Shown: positions 1-6,788 of the stretch, piece by piece
How the letters are laid out: the number at the start of each line of letters is the position of its first letter
How positions within the stretch are numbered: the stretch's first letter is position 1
Assembly: GCA_040383485.1 (NCBI GenBank)
Contig: JBEIDK010000108.1
Span: 1 to 11,420 of the forward strand
Reading direction: 5' to 3'
DNA: 11,420 bases
DNA from: JBEIDK01 sp040383485
Lineage (GTDB): Bacteria; Bacteroidota; Bacteroidia; UBA4408
The notes under the pieces: model-generated
Databases searched by the model: none
What the model was told of the DNA's origin: nothing
The model's input: only the letters and a program-made list of their open reading frames with translations
Made by a program: the position numbers and the translations under genes

Positions 1-360
1 AGCATTTTGGGCAGCATTAAGAGCCACAGTAGCTACAGGAACACCATTTGGCATTTGTAGTATACTTAAAATACTATCCCAACCATCAATTGAGTTTGAG
101 GATTTTATTGGAACTCCAATTACTGGTAAGATGGTTAGCGATGCAACCATTCCGGGCAAATGAGCTGCTCCTCCTGCACCAGCAATAATTACTTTAAAAC
201 CTTTACTTTTTGCAGTTTCAGCAAATTCGAACATTCTCTTTGGAGTGCGATGAGCCGATACTATTGTACATTCGTATGGAATTCCAAAATTCTTTAAAAT
301 CTCAACTGCTTCATTCATTACAGGCATATCTGAAGCACTGCCCATTACTACTGCTACCAT
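1..360 (-). CDS. purE: N5-carboxyaminoimidazole ribonucleotide mutase PurE (3' part cut by window edge)
   Basis: PurE converts N5-CAIR to CAIR in cytoplasmic de novo purine synthesis. I translated this open frame from the ATG at 360; the 120 codons seen are still open at base 1, so about 40-50 C-terminal residues of the usual ~160-170 are missing. Visible family motifs are GSASD (residues 7-11, phosphate binding), SAHRTP (35-40, with the catalytic-type His38), GAGGAAHLPGM (61-71), PVIGVP (79-84) and QMPNGVPVATVA (102-113). This is the class I (bacterial) pattern. An in-frame TAA lies one codon upstream of the ATG, which fixes the start. It follows purN by 12 bases on the same strand, so the two purine genes are very probably co-transcribed. 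PurK, its usual partner, is not in the window. Confidence 0.96.
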   Translation of the reverse strand, partial: MVAVVMGSASDMPVMNEAVEILKNFGIPYECTIVSAHRTPKRMFEFAETAKSKGFKVIIAGAGGAAHLPGMVASLTILPVIGVPIKSSNSIDGWDSILSILQMPNGVPVATVALNAAQNA

Positions 361-372
361 AAATTAGTATAA

Positions 373-948
373 TTATTTACAAAAATTATTTATTACTCTA
401 TAAAAATTTGAATGCTCTGTTGCTTGAATCTTTTTTTGAAGGGTTTCTAAATTTTCATTTTTTTCAATATCAAAACTAAATTGTTCAATGATACTTCCCT
501 CATCATAGTGCTCATTTACATAATGAAAAGTAATGCCGCTTTGCTTTTCTGCATTGCTTAAAACTGCTTCGTGAACATGATGACCATACATTCCAATACC
601 TCCATATTTAGGCAATAAAGCTGGGTGTAAATTTATTATTTTATTGGGAAACGCAGCAACTAGCTTTGCAGTTATCTTCCTTAAAAAGCCAGCCAGCACA
701 ATTAAATCAATATTATTATTATTTAGAAATGCGATTAAATTATCCTCATTTTCAATACATTTATTGGACCAATAAAAACAAGGAACTCCAAGGGTGTGGG
801 CAACAGTGATAACACCTGCAGTTTTTTTGTTAGTGAGAATAAGTTTTACTTTAAAATTCAAATTTTGTGTTTGTGATTTAAGTATAAGCTGTTCAGCATT
901 TGATCCGCCTCCAGAAGCAAAAATAGCTATGTTTTTTTTAGTTTTCAT
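373..948 (-). CDS. purN: phosphoribosylglycinamide formyltransferase PurN
   Basis: PurN transfers a formyl group from 10-formyltetrahydrofolate to GAR, giving FGAR, the third step of purine synthesis. The protein has 191 residues, normal for the family. The N-terminal phosphoribosyl-binding segment IAIFASGGGSN is at 7-17. The catalytic triad of the family is present as Asn106 and His108 (in NLHPALLPKYGG) and Asp149 (in YDEGSII). The loop after the His reads GIGMYGHHVHEA, the longer form I associate with Bacteroidota rather than the shorter E. coli GLHTHRQA. The ATG at 948 lies 1 base after the stop of the ABC ATPase gene, and purE follows 12 bases downstream, so it sits in the middle of a four-gene transcription unit. 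No purine riboswitch-like leader is seen because there is no room for one. Confidence 0.96.
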   Translation of the reverse strand: MKTKKNIAIFASGGGSNAEQLILKSQTQNLNFKVKLILTNKKTAGVITVAHTLGVPCFYWSNKCIENEDNLIAFLNNNNIDLIVLAGFLRKITAKLVAAFPNKIINLHPALLPKYGGIGMYGHHVHEAVLSNAEKQSGITFHYVNEHYDEGSIIEQFSFDIEKNENLETLQKKIQATEHSNFYRVINNFCK

Positions 949-949
949 T

Positions 950-1609
950 CTAGAGTATTAGTCCATCCTTTAACCGAATTGTACGTTGAGTTAACTCTGC
1001 AATATCATTTTCATGAGTTACAATAACAACTGTTATACCTTCATTATTTACATCTTTAATTATTTGCATTACCTCCATCGATGTTTGAGTATCTAGCGCA
1101 CCCGTTGGCTCATCTGCTAAAATAACGGATGGCTTAGCAATTAATGCGCGAGCAATAGCTATTCTTTGTTTCTGTCCTCCACTCAATTCACTCGGTAGGT
1201 GGTTTGCCCATTCCTTAAGCCCAACTTTATCGAGGTACTCCATTGCAATAATATTTCTTTTTTTACGAGATACCTTTTGGTAGTATAAAGGCAATGCTAC
1301 ATTTTCAAGGGCATTCTTATATGAAATAAGATTAAAAGATTGAAAAACAAAACCAACCATTCTATTTCTGTAATAAGCAGCTTTTGTTTCGTTTAAATTT
1401 TTAATTAGGGTACCATCTAAATAATAATTACCAGAGTCGTAATTATCAAGTATACCAAGTATATTCAATAAAGTACTTTTTCCAGAGCCAGAAGAACCCA
1501 TAATAGAAATCAATTCTCCTTTCTCGATATTTAAATCTATTCCTCTTAATACCTGCATTTTAGATTTTGCAATGGTATAGGACTTTTCTATGCCAACTAA
1601 TTTTATCAA
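950..1609 (-). CDS. ABC transporter ATP-binding protein, MacB/LolD-like family
   Basis: This is a stand-alone ATPase subunit of 219 residues. It would bind ATP on the cytoplasmic face of a membrane permease and power export or lipoprotein release. All nucleotide-binding motifs are intact: Walker A GSSGSGKST (38-46), Q-loop Gln90 in VFQSFNL, signature LSGGQKQ (142-148), Walker B VILADE (162-167) followed by PTGALD, and the H-loop His199 in VTHE. The order and the PTGALD form match the MacB/LolD/FtsE branch. The start is TTG at 1609: the protein then begins MIKL as family members usually do, and an in-frame TAA (the MFS stop) lies only three codons upstream. No MacB- or LolCE-type permease is in the window, so the partner is elsewhere and the substrate is unknown. 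It is 9 bases from the MFS gene and 1 base from purN. Confidence 0.93.
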   Translation of the reverse strand: MIKLVGIEKSYTIAKSKMQVLRGIDLNIEKGELISIMGSSGSGKSTLLNILGILDNYDSGNYYLDGTLIKNLNETKAAYYRNRMVGFVFQSFNLISYKNALENVALPLYYQKVSRKKRNIIAMEYLDKVGLKEWANHLPSELSGGQKQRIAIARALIAKPSVILADEPTGALDTQTSMEVMQIIKDVNNEGITVVIVTHENDIAELTQRTIRLKDGLIL

Positions 1610-1618
1610 TGTATTAAT

Positions 1619-2854
1619 TTATTCAAATTCGAGATTTCTAATTTTCGGCATAAATTTAAAACAAGTTGCAACAACTACTAATGTAACGCAAGCTCCCGCA
1701 ACTACCGATGGAACCAACCCAATTAACCTTGCTGCAGAACCTGATTCAAAAGCGCCTATCTCATTAGAAGAGCCAATAAAAATCTTACTAACCGCTTCAA
1801 TTCTTCCTCTCATGTTTTCTGGTGAATACATTTGTACAATTGTAGTTCTAATAATGACACTTATTTCATCAAAAGCACCAGCTAACATCAACATAATAAA
1901 TGACAAAATATAATTTCTAGATAATGCAAAAACTAAAATGCAAATCCCAAAAACGCCAATTGAAAGGAAGAGTTTTTTACCCGCATTTTTTTTCACAGGC
2001 CTCGAAGCTAAAAAAACACTCATTAATACTGCTCCTATTGCCATAGCACTTTGTAAATAACCTAAACCTTTTGGTCCGCAATGTAAAACTTTATCAGCAT
2101 ATGCAGGTAGCATGGCTATAGCACCACCAAATAGTACAGCAAACATATCTAGCGCAAATGCTCCTATTAATTGTTGCGTTTTAAATACAAATTTTAATCC
2201 TTGCTTAAGGCTGTCAAAAATATTCTCATGGGTTGGTTTTGGTGGAAGAGCTATTTTAGAGATACGTGTCATGAAAAAAACACTACAGAAAATCATTAAA
2301 AATAAAAATGCAAATGCTACATCATGACCATAATATGCATAAAGTAATCCCGCAATGGCTGGTCCGCAAATACTGCCCATGTCATAAGCCAAACTATTAA
2401 AAGTTGCACTGTAAACAAACATACTTCTAGGTACCACCTGAGCCACAAGTGCACCATTTGCAGGGGCATAAAATGCTCGAGTAATGCCAGCTAGTCCAAT
2501 CAAAATCCAAAATGGAAATAGCCCATAATTGGAATAAACAAATTGAAAATTATGTGTAAAAAATAATTGAAGAAATGCAATACACATATATATTAAACTG
2601 CAAATGACTACAATATTTCTACGACTTTTTATATCGGCGATATGCCCACCATAAAGAGTTAAAGTTATAAACGGAATTGCTTCACTTAAACCTACCAGTC
2701 CTAAGTGAAATTCATTATGGGTTTCAGAATAAATGAGCCAGCCTAAAATAACATGCATGGTTCTAATGGCAAATGAAAGCAAGAATTTACCAATGATAAA
2801 ATTCTTAAAATCAGGAATGGCAAGTACTTGAAGCGAAGGAAAGATTTTTAACAT
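1619..2854 (-). CDS. MFS transporter, DHA3 (MFS_3) family
   Basis: This is a polytopic inner-membrane protein of the major facilitator superfamily, with roughly 10-12 hydrophobic segments. Numbered from the ATG at 2854 it has 411 residues. The cytoplasmic loop between helices 2 and 3 carries motif A as GGHIADIKSRR (about 69-79). The C-terminal half has the segment NEIGAFESG (364-372), which I recall from Bacteroidota members related to enterobactin-exporter-like (EntS) proteins. The substrate cannot be told. The open frame extends upstream to an ATG at 2917 and a TTG at 2935. I prefer 2854 because the protein then begins MLKIFPSLQVLAIPDF, where relatives begin, and because the extra 27 codons use AGG, CGT and CGA, whereas AGA dominates nearby. 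It is the first gene of the unit leading to the ABC ATPase, purN and purE. Its stop is in frame with the ATPase start. Confidence 0.9.
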   Translation of the reverse strand: MLKIFPSLQVLAIPDFKNFIIGKFLLSFAIRTMHVILGWLIYSETHNEFHLGLVGLSEAIPFITLTLYGGHIADIKSRRNIVVICSLIYMCIAFLQLFFTHNFQFVYSNYGLFPFWILIGLAGITRAFYAPANGALVAQVVPRSMFVYSATFNSLAYDMGSICGPAIAGLLYAYYGHDVAFAFLFLMIFCSVFFMTRISKIALPPKPTHENIFDSLKQGLKFVFKTQQLIGAFALDMFAVLFGGAIAMLPAYADKVLHCGPKGLGYLQSAMAIGAVLMSVFLASRPVKKNAGKKLFLSIGVFGICILVFALSRNYILSFIMLMLAGAFDEISVIIRTTIVQMYSPENMRGRIEAVSKIFIGSSNEIGAFESGSAARLIGLVPSVVAGACVTLVVVATCFKFMPKIRNLEFE

Positions 2855-3016
2855 TCGAGGCGAAAATAATAATTTACATACACGATGTATTAATAAAAGT
2901 GAAAAGTCTGGCCTCATTTTGAAATTAGTATCCAAGTCATAAACAGAAAATTTATGTCCACTAGTCTTTCCTGCTTTGATTTATGAAGCAAAAAAGTATC
3001 TTAAAGCATAGCATGT

Positions 3017-3042
3017 TTTTTGAAAAAAATTTTTGAAAAAAA
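3017..3042. repeat. perfect tandem duplication of a 13-mer, A/T tracts
   Basis: The 13-mer TTTTTGAAAAAAA occurs twice head to tail (3017-3029 and 3030-3042) in the divergent region between the MFS gene and the lipoprotein gene. The phased T and A tracts would be expected to bend DNA. It may be a promoter-upstream element or replication slippage in simple sequence. Confidence 0.75.
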
Positions 3043-3095
3043 CCTATCCGCTATTTTCGAAAAGAATATGTATGCTAAAAAAAGCAAAACAAAAC

Positions 3096-3122
3096 TTTAC
3101 AAATTACATTTTTATAAATTTG
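3096..3122 (+). promoter_or_regulatory. predicted Bacteroidota-type promoter for the lipoprotein-nfu pair
   Basis: TAAATTTG at 3115-3122 is an exact match to the Bacteroidota -7 consensus TAnnTTTG. TTTAC at 3096-3100 is a fair -33 element (consensus TTTG/TTG); 14 bases separate the two, slightly short of the usual distance. Transcription would start near 3128, about a dozen bases before the TTG start at 3142. Such matches do arise by chance in AT-rich DNA, but position and orientation fit. Confidence 0.42.
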
Positions 3123-3141
3123 CCAATAATAATTTTCCATT

Positions 3142-3564
3142 TTGAATATTTTCAAATATATTGTTTGTGCCCTCTTTATTTATTTATTGTGTTCGTGCAA
3201 TAAAAATAATGAAAACGCTAACATTCCTAACATTGCAGTAAATTTAACTATTTATCCAAATGACCCATCATTCAATAAATTACAAACTCCGGGAGGATGG
3301 GTTTATATAACAGGAGGTTCTCAGGGAATTATTGTATATAGGGTGAGTGCTGATATTTTTAATGCTCTTGATAGACATAGCACATACAAGCCAGAAAATA
3401 ATTGTAGGGTTGAAGTTGACAACACGCAAATAACTGCCGTTGATAGTTGCAGTGGGTCTCAATGGGTTATTACTGATGGCGGAATTATAAAAGGGCCAGC
3501 ATCAAGACCTTTAAAAAAGTATGCATGCTATTGGGATGGATATAAATTAAGAATTACAAATTAA
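3142..3564 (+). CDS. small lipoprotein with degenerate Rieske-like domain
   Basis: This is a 140-residue predicted lipoprotein. The start is TTG at 3142: an in-frame stop at 3130-3132 leaves no ATG that would keep the signal peptide. Residues 5-18 are hydrophobic and end in L16-C17-S18-C19, a lipobox with Cys19 as the likely lipidated residue. The mature part has GGWVYITGG (51-59), C88, then DSCSGSQW (101-108), then GPASRPLKKY (118-127) and a final DGYKLRI. This order mirrors Rieske proteins, where a CPCHGSxF box is followed by GPAxRPL. Aligned so, the Fe ligands are replaced (Cys to Asp101, His to Ser104), while Cys88 and Cys103 sit where bc1-type Rieske proteins have their structural disulfide. 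I infer a Rieske fold without the cluster, exported to the periplasm or outer membrane. Function is unknown. The nfu gene follows after 5 bases. Confidence 0.8.
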   Translation: MNIFKYIVCALFIYLLCSCNKNNENANIPNIAVNLTIYPNDPSFNKLQTPGGWVYITGGSQGIIVYRVSADIFNALDRHSTYKPENNCRVEVDNTQITAVDSCSGSQWVITDGGIIKGPASRPLKKYACYWDGYKLRITN

Positions 3565-3569
3565 AAAAA

Positions 3570-4169
3570 ATGACAACAGAACAAAAAATTCCAGTAAACT
3601 TTCACACTGAAGAAACACCAAATCCTAACTCCTTAAAATTTGTTTCTGATAGAAGACTAATTGATGGAGATGGTATAGAGTTTGTTTTTGCTAGTGAAGC
3701 AAAATATTCTCCATTGGCTCAGGAACTTTTCAAATTTCCATTTGTAAAAAGTATGTTTTTTGCTTCAAACTTTATTACAATAGTTAAGCATTCGGATTAT
3801 GAAAATCTAGAAGTTACCATCCCAATGCGCGATTTTTTAACTGAATATATTGGTAGTGGTAAACCTATTTTCGCACAGGCAATAGTTACTGAAAAATCAG
3901 CAATTATAGAAAATGCTGAAGTTCAGGAGACAATAACAAATGAGATTGACATAAAAATTGTTCAAATATTGGACGAGTATATTAAACCAGCTGTAGAATC
4001 GGATGGTGGGGCCATTGTTTTTAAATCATTTAAAAATGGCATCGTTACCGTTATATTGCAAGGATCTTGCAGAGGTTGTCCCTCAAGTACCATGACTTTA
4101 AAAGCTGGAATAGAAGGTCTTTTAAAACGTATGATACCTGAAGTGCAAAGCGTTGTTGCAGAAGAATAG
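3570..4169 (+). CDS. Nfu/NifU-like Fe-S cluster carrier protein
   Basis: This is a cytoplasmic protein of 199 residues that would assemble or carry an Fe-S cluster and hand it to client enzymes. The N-terminal Nfu_N-type domain covers about residues 11-100, beginning with the typical HTEETPNPNSLKF. A short variable linker (about 105-124) leads to the NifU C-terminal domain (about 125-195), with SDGGAI (144-149) and the cluster-binding CxxC as Cys167 and Cys170 in GSCRGCPSSTMTLK. Two such subunits normally share one [4Fe-4S] cluster through these cysteines. The ATG at 3570 is 5 bases after the lipoprotein stop, so both genes are probably on one transcript from the promoter near 3115. No suf or isc genes are seen in the window, which fits Nfu as a separate late carrier. 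Confidence 0.94.
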   Translation: MTTEQKIPVNFHTEETPNPNSLKFVSDRRLIDGDGIEFVFASEAKYSPLAQELFKFPFVKSMFFASNFITIVKHSDYENLEVTIPMRDFLTEYIGSGKPIFAQAIVTEKSAIIENAEVQETITNEIDIKIVQILDEYIKPAVESDGGAIVFKSFKNGIVTVILQGSCRGCPSSTMTLKAGIEGLLKRMIPEVQSVVAEE

Positions 4170-4200
4170 GTTAATTATGATTTGGCAACCCTTACTTATA

Positions 4201-4220
4201 ATTGCAAAGCAATAATTTTT
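4201..4220 (+). terminator. possible weak intrinsic terminator after nfu
   Basis: ATTGC (4201-4205) and GCAAT (4209-4213) form a 5-bp stem with an AAA loop, followed by AATTTTT to 4220. It lies 31 bases after the nfu stop, between two convergent genes, where a terminator is expected. The stem is short and has few G-C pairs, so the call is tentative. Read on the other strand there is no T tract. Confidence 0.35.
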
Positions 4221-4239
4221 AAGTATGATTATGAGAATA

Positions 4240-5037
4240 TTATGCTAAAAATGTCATCATTAATTGTGAAGTTTCAATTGCTGCTTCTAGGTTTAAAGTA
4301 TGTCCGGCACTTTCAATAATTTCAAACTCTGAATTTTTTATTGAATTATGAACCTCAATTGCCAGAGAAACGGGTATTAACTTATCAAACCTACCATGTA
4401 TAATTAATGTTGGAATTTTTATTTTTTTCAACTCTTCTCTGTAATCTTTTCTTTCGAGTGTTGCTCGCATTAATTTTAATAATGCCTCATTATTTTCATT
4501 AACTCCTTGTCGCGATTGCTTTAAAATAGATATTGGGATGATTGGATTCTCAAAATAATTTTCGCCTAACACTTGAGGTAACATTACATCAAGCAACATA
4601 TTGTAACCGCCCATTTCAACAGCTCTTTGCCACGATAACTCAATAGCTTTAAAATATTCTGATTTGTGAGCAAAAGTAGAGAGTAGAAACAATTTTTCGA
4701 TAGCTAGTGGATAATTTACTGCCATGTTTTGAGCTACTAAACTACCATAGGAAATTCCGCAAACATTTACCTTCCCAAATTTAAGATACTGTAATAAATT
4801 AATTACATCTTCGGCATGTGCATCAAAATTTTTATAGTCGCCTTCTTTATCACTTTGTCCTTGAAATATAAAATCTAATAAAAGTATTTTATAATCCTTT
4901 TCGAAAAATGGCAACATAAATGCCCATGCCAGCGTTGATTGTGAAAGTCCATTTAAAAAAACAATTATTTTCTCCGATTCATAATTACCTTTTATTTCGT
5001 AGAATAGGCCTTGCTCTGTTCTATTTTTAAATATCAT
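4240..5037 (-). CDS. alpha/beta hydrolase
   Basis: This is a 265-residue cytoplasmic alpha/beta-fold hydrolase. The nucleophile elbow is CGISYGS with Ser96. The acid is Asp218 in IIHGRFDKLIP and the histidine His246 in SAGHTLN, so the triad is complete and in the right order. The oxyanion-hole region reads FLNGLSQS (27-34), where many relatives have HG; Asn29 replaces His. A helical cap lies between about residues 125 and 200. The substrate cannot be deduced; annotations such as esterase, lipase or MhpC/BioH-like would be guesses. Its ATG overlaps the cdaA stop by 4 bases (ATGA), which suggests translational coupling and a fixed ratio with the c-di-AMP synthase. It is the last gene of the four-gene minus-strand unit and ends convergently with nfu, 70 bases away. 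Confidence 0.92.
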   Translation of the reverse strand: MIFKNRTEQGLFYEIKGNYESEKIIVFLNGLSQSTLAWAFMLPFFEKDYKILLLDFIFQGQSDKEGDYKNFDAHAEDVINLLQYLKFGKVNVCGISYGSLVAQNMAVNYPLAIEKLFLLSTFAHKSEYFKAIELSWQRAVEMGGYNMLLDVMLPQVLGENYFENPIIPISILKQSRQGVNENNEALLKLMRATLERKDYREELKKIKIPTLIIHGRFDKLIPVSLAIEVHNSIKNSEFEIIESAGHTLNLEAAIETSQLMMTFLA

Positions 5038-5834
5038 ATCAATTGATTTTCTAGTTGCGCTTTCAATTCATCACCATTAATATCCAACATTAAAACTCCG
5101 TTTTTTGAGATTGATATTTTACCCGTTTGTTCACTCACAATAATTGCTAAAGCATCGGTTGACTCCGTTATTCCTGCTGCTGCTCTATGTCTCATACCAA
5201 TATCATTAGGGAGTTCCGGATTGTCCGAAATTGGCAATACACATCGTGCTGCCCTAATTTCATTATTAGAAATAATAACTGCGCCATCATGTAAAGGACT
5301 ATTTTTATAAAATATGCTTTCCAATAACCTCATATTCACTTGCGCATCAATGGTATCGCCGGTATTAATATAAAAACTTAAATCGGTTTTGTTTTGAATA
5401 ATAATAATTGCGCCTGTATTGGTTGTTGACATGTTTTTGCAAGCCCTTACAATTGCCAAAATATCTAACTTACCTGACTTTGTTTCATCATTTATAGTTT
5501 TAAATGCTTTGCGCCATGAACCTTTTCCTAAAAAGCCAGAAGTACCTATTAATAATAGAAACCGTCTTAACTCTTGCTGAAAAACTATAATTATTGCTAT
5601 AACACCTACACCAATAAATTGACCTAGAATAGTGCTAAGTAATTGCATTTTAAAGGCGCGCATAATTAGCCATAAAAAATAAACAGAAATAATACCAATA
5701 AAGATATTGATGGCAACGCTTCCACGAACTATTCTGTAGAGCTGAAACAGTAAAACAGCTACTAGCAGAACATCAATAAAATCAAGCCATCCAAAATGTA
5801 GAAAACTAGGTAATTTAAATTCAAGTAACATCAT
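5034..5834 (-). CDS. cdaA: diadenylate cyclase CdaA (c-di-AMP synthase)
   Basis: CdaA is a membrane-anchored enzyme that joins two ATP into the second messenger c-di-AMP, which controls osmotic balance and the cell envelope in many bacteria. The 266-residue protein has three N-terminal membrane segments (about 19-33, 40-58 and 70-86), then the DisA_N cyclase domain. The two catalytic motifs are intact: DGA at 183-185 (in SPLHDGAVI) and RHRAA at 215-219. The ATG at 5834 is followed directly by a second ATG at 5831; either may be used. Upstream, xerD ends 36 bases away; downstream, the hydrolase start overlaps the stop. In many Bacteroidota I would expect folP next to this gene, and in Firmicutes cdaR/glmM; none is here. 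The gap before it contains a hairpin and a perfect -7 promoter match. Confidence 0.96.
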   Translation of the reverse strand: MMLLEFKLPSFLHFGWLDFIDVLLVAVLLFQLYRIVRGSVAINIFIGIISVYFLWLIMRAFKMQLLSTILGQFIGVGVIAIIIVFQQELRRFLLLIGTSGFLGKGSWRKAFKTINDETKSGKLDILAIVRACKNMSTTNTGAIIIIQNKTDLSFYINTGDTIDAQVNMRLLESIFYKNSPLHDGAVIISNNEIRAARCVLPISDNPELPNDIGMRHRAAAGITESTDALAIIVSEQTGKISISKNGVLMLDINGDELKAQLENQLI

Positions 5835-5855
5835 AACTAAAAATCAAATTTAGTT
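5835..5855 (-). promoter_or_regulatory. inverted repeat with embedded -7 promoter match immediately upstream of cdaA
   Basis: Arms AACTAAA (5835-5841) and TTTAGTT (5849-5855) form a perfect 7-bp inverted repeat with a 7-base spacer, ending at the base before the cdaA ATG. On the minus strand the same DNA contains TAAATTTG (5852-5845), an exact TAnnTTTG match; TTTAG at 5875-5871 is a possible -33 element with 18 bases between. It may be an internal promoter giving a near-leaderless transcript, a hairpin covering the ribosome site, or an operator. AT-rich sequence makes chance matches common. Confidence 0.32.
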
Positions 5856-5870
5856 TTTTATTCTTCTTTA

Positions 5871-6788
5871 CTAAAATTTTCCTCTTGGATGAAATTGAAT
5901 AATTGCATCACGCAAATAAGAATTATCAATATGTGTATAAATTTCGGTAGTTACAATACTTTCATGTCCTAGCATTTCTTGCACTGCACGCAGGTCAGCA
6001 CCCCCATCAACCATATGCGATGCAAATGAATGCCTTAGAGTGTGAGGACTAATTATTTTTGTAACGCCCGCATTTTTAGTTAATTCTTTAATAATATAGA
6101 ATATCATTACACGGGAATAATTTTTTCCTCGATTATTAATAAAAACATAATCTTCGAAATTATTTAGTATGTTAATATTATTTCTAATTGCAGTTAAGTA
6201 TAATTTTAAATTATTTGCAGCAGGCTTACCAAGAGGAACTAATCTTTCTTTTAACCCCTTTCCTTTGACTTTTATAAACTCATCCTCAAAATTTATATTT
6301 GAAATTTTAAGGTCACATAATTCGCTTACCCGCAAACCGCATCCATAAAGCACTTCAATTATTGTTTTGTTTCGTTGACCATGTTTATCACTTAAATCTA
6401 TGCTATTAACCATACTATCTATTTCATCAATTGTAAGAATGTCAGGCAAAGTTCTCTTTAACTTTGGCCCTTCTAATAACGCAGTAGGGTCTTCATTGAT
6501 TAAATCTTCAATAAGTAGGTATTTGTAAAAAGCCCGAATACCACTAATTATTCTTGCTTGAGAGGTATTGCTAACACCTAGTTGATGTATAAAAATTACA
6601 AAATCTGATATGTTTTTATACGATAAATTTTGAGGAAGTAATGTTATTTTGGCAATAGCACAATAGTTCTCTAATTTACTTACATCACGCAAATAAGCTT
6701 CGATACTATTTGCAGAAAGTGACTTTTCTAATTTGAGAAATAGTCTAAAACCTTCAACCAATTCTGACCATTCACTTTTGGAACTCAT
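5871..6788 (-). CDS. xerD: XerD-type site-specific tyrosine recombinase
   Basis: This is a 305-residue tyrosine recombinase, the length of XerC/XerD, which resolve chromosome dimers at dif with the FtsK translocase. The N-terminal SAM-like core-binding domain spans about 8-95 (with LSANSIEAYLRD and SGIRAFYKYL). The catalytic domain holds all six expected residues: Arg153 (GCGLRVSEL), Lys177 (KGKGLKER), His249 and Arg252 (PHTLRHSFA), His275 (LGHES) and the nucleophile Tyr284 (IYTHID). Bacteroidota usually have a XerC and a XerD that cannot be told apart by eye, so the D is a best guess. The start ATG follows the tauE stop with no gap (TAA then ATG), which implies translational coupling. It is not flanked by att-like repeats or phage genes, so I read it as the housekeeping enzyme rather than an integrase. 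Confidence 0.93.
   Translation of the reverse strand: MSSKSEWSELVEGFRLFLKLEKSLSANSIEAYLRDVSKLENYCAIAKITLLPQNLSYKNISDFVIFIHQLGVSNTSQARIISGIRAFYKYLLIEDLINEDPTALLEGPKLKRTLPDILTIDEIDSMVNSIDLSDKHGQRNKTIIEVLYGCGLRVSELCDLKISNINFEDEFIKVKGKGLKERLVPLGKPAANNLKLYLTAIRNNINILNNFEDYVFINNRGKNYSRVMIFYIIKELTKNAGVTKIISPHTLRHSFASHMVDGGADLRAVQEMLGHESIVTTEIYTHIDNSYLRDAIIQFHPRGKF

Noticed and set aside
1590..1913. Open frame of 107 codons on the plus strand
   Set aside because: It lies wholly antisense to the MFS gene end and has no family-like features; it is a shadow of the real frame. The same applies to plus-strand frames at 2112-2327, 9697-9981 and 10135-10335.
3280..3462. Open frame of 60 codons on the minus strand
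   Set aside because: It is antisense within the lipoprotein gene, whose protein shows a signal peptide and domain pattern; the antisense product shows nothing.
5871..6788. XerD-type recombinase as an integrase of a mobile element
   Set aside because: Its length and motifs fit XerC/D, neighbours are housekeeping genes, and no att-like direct repeats, tRNA or phage genes flank it.
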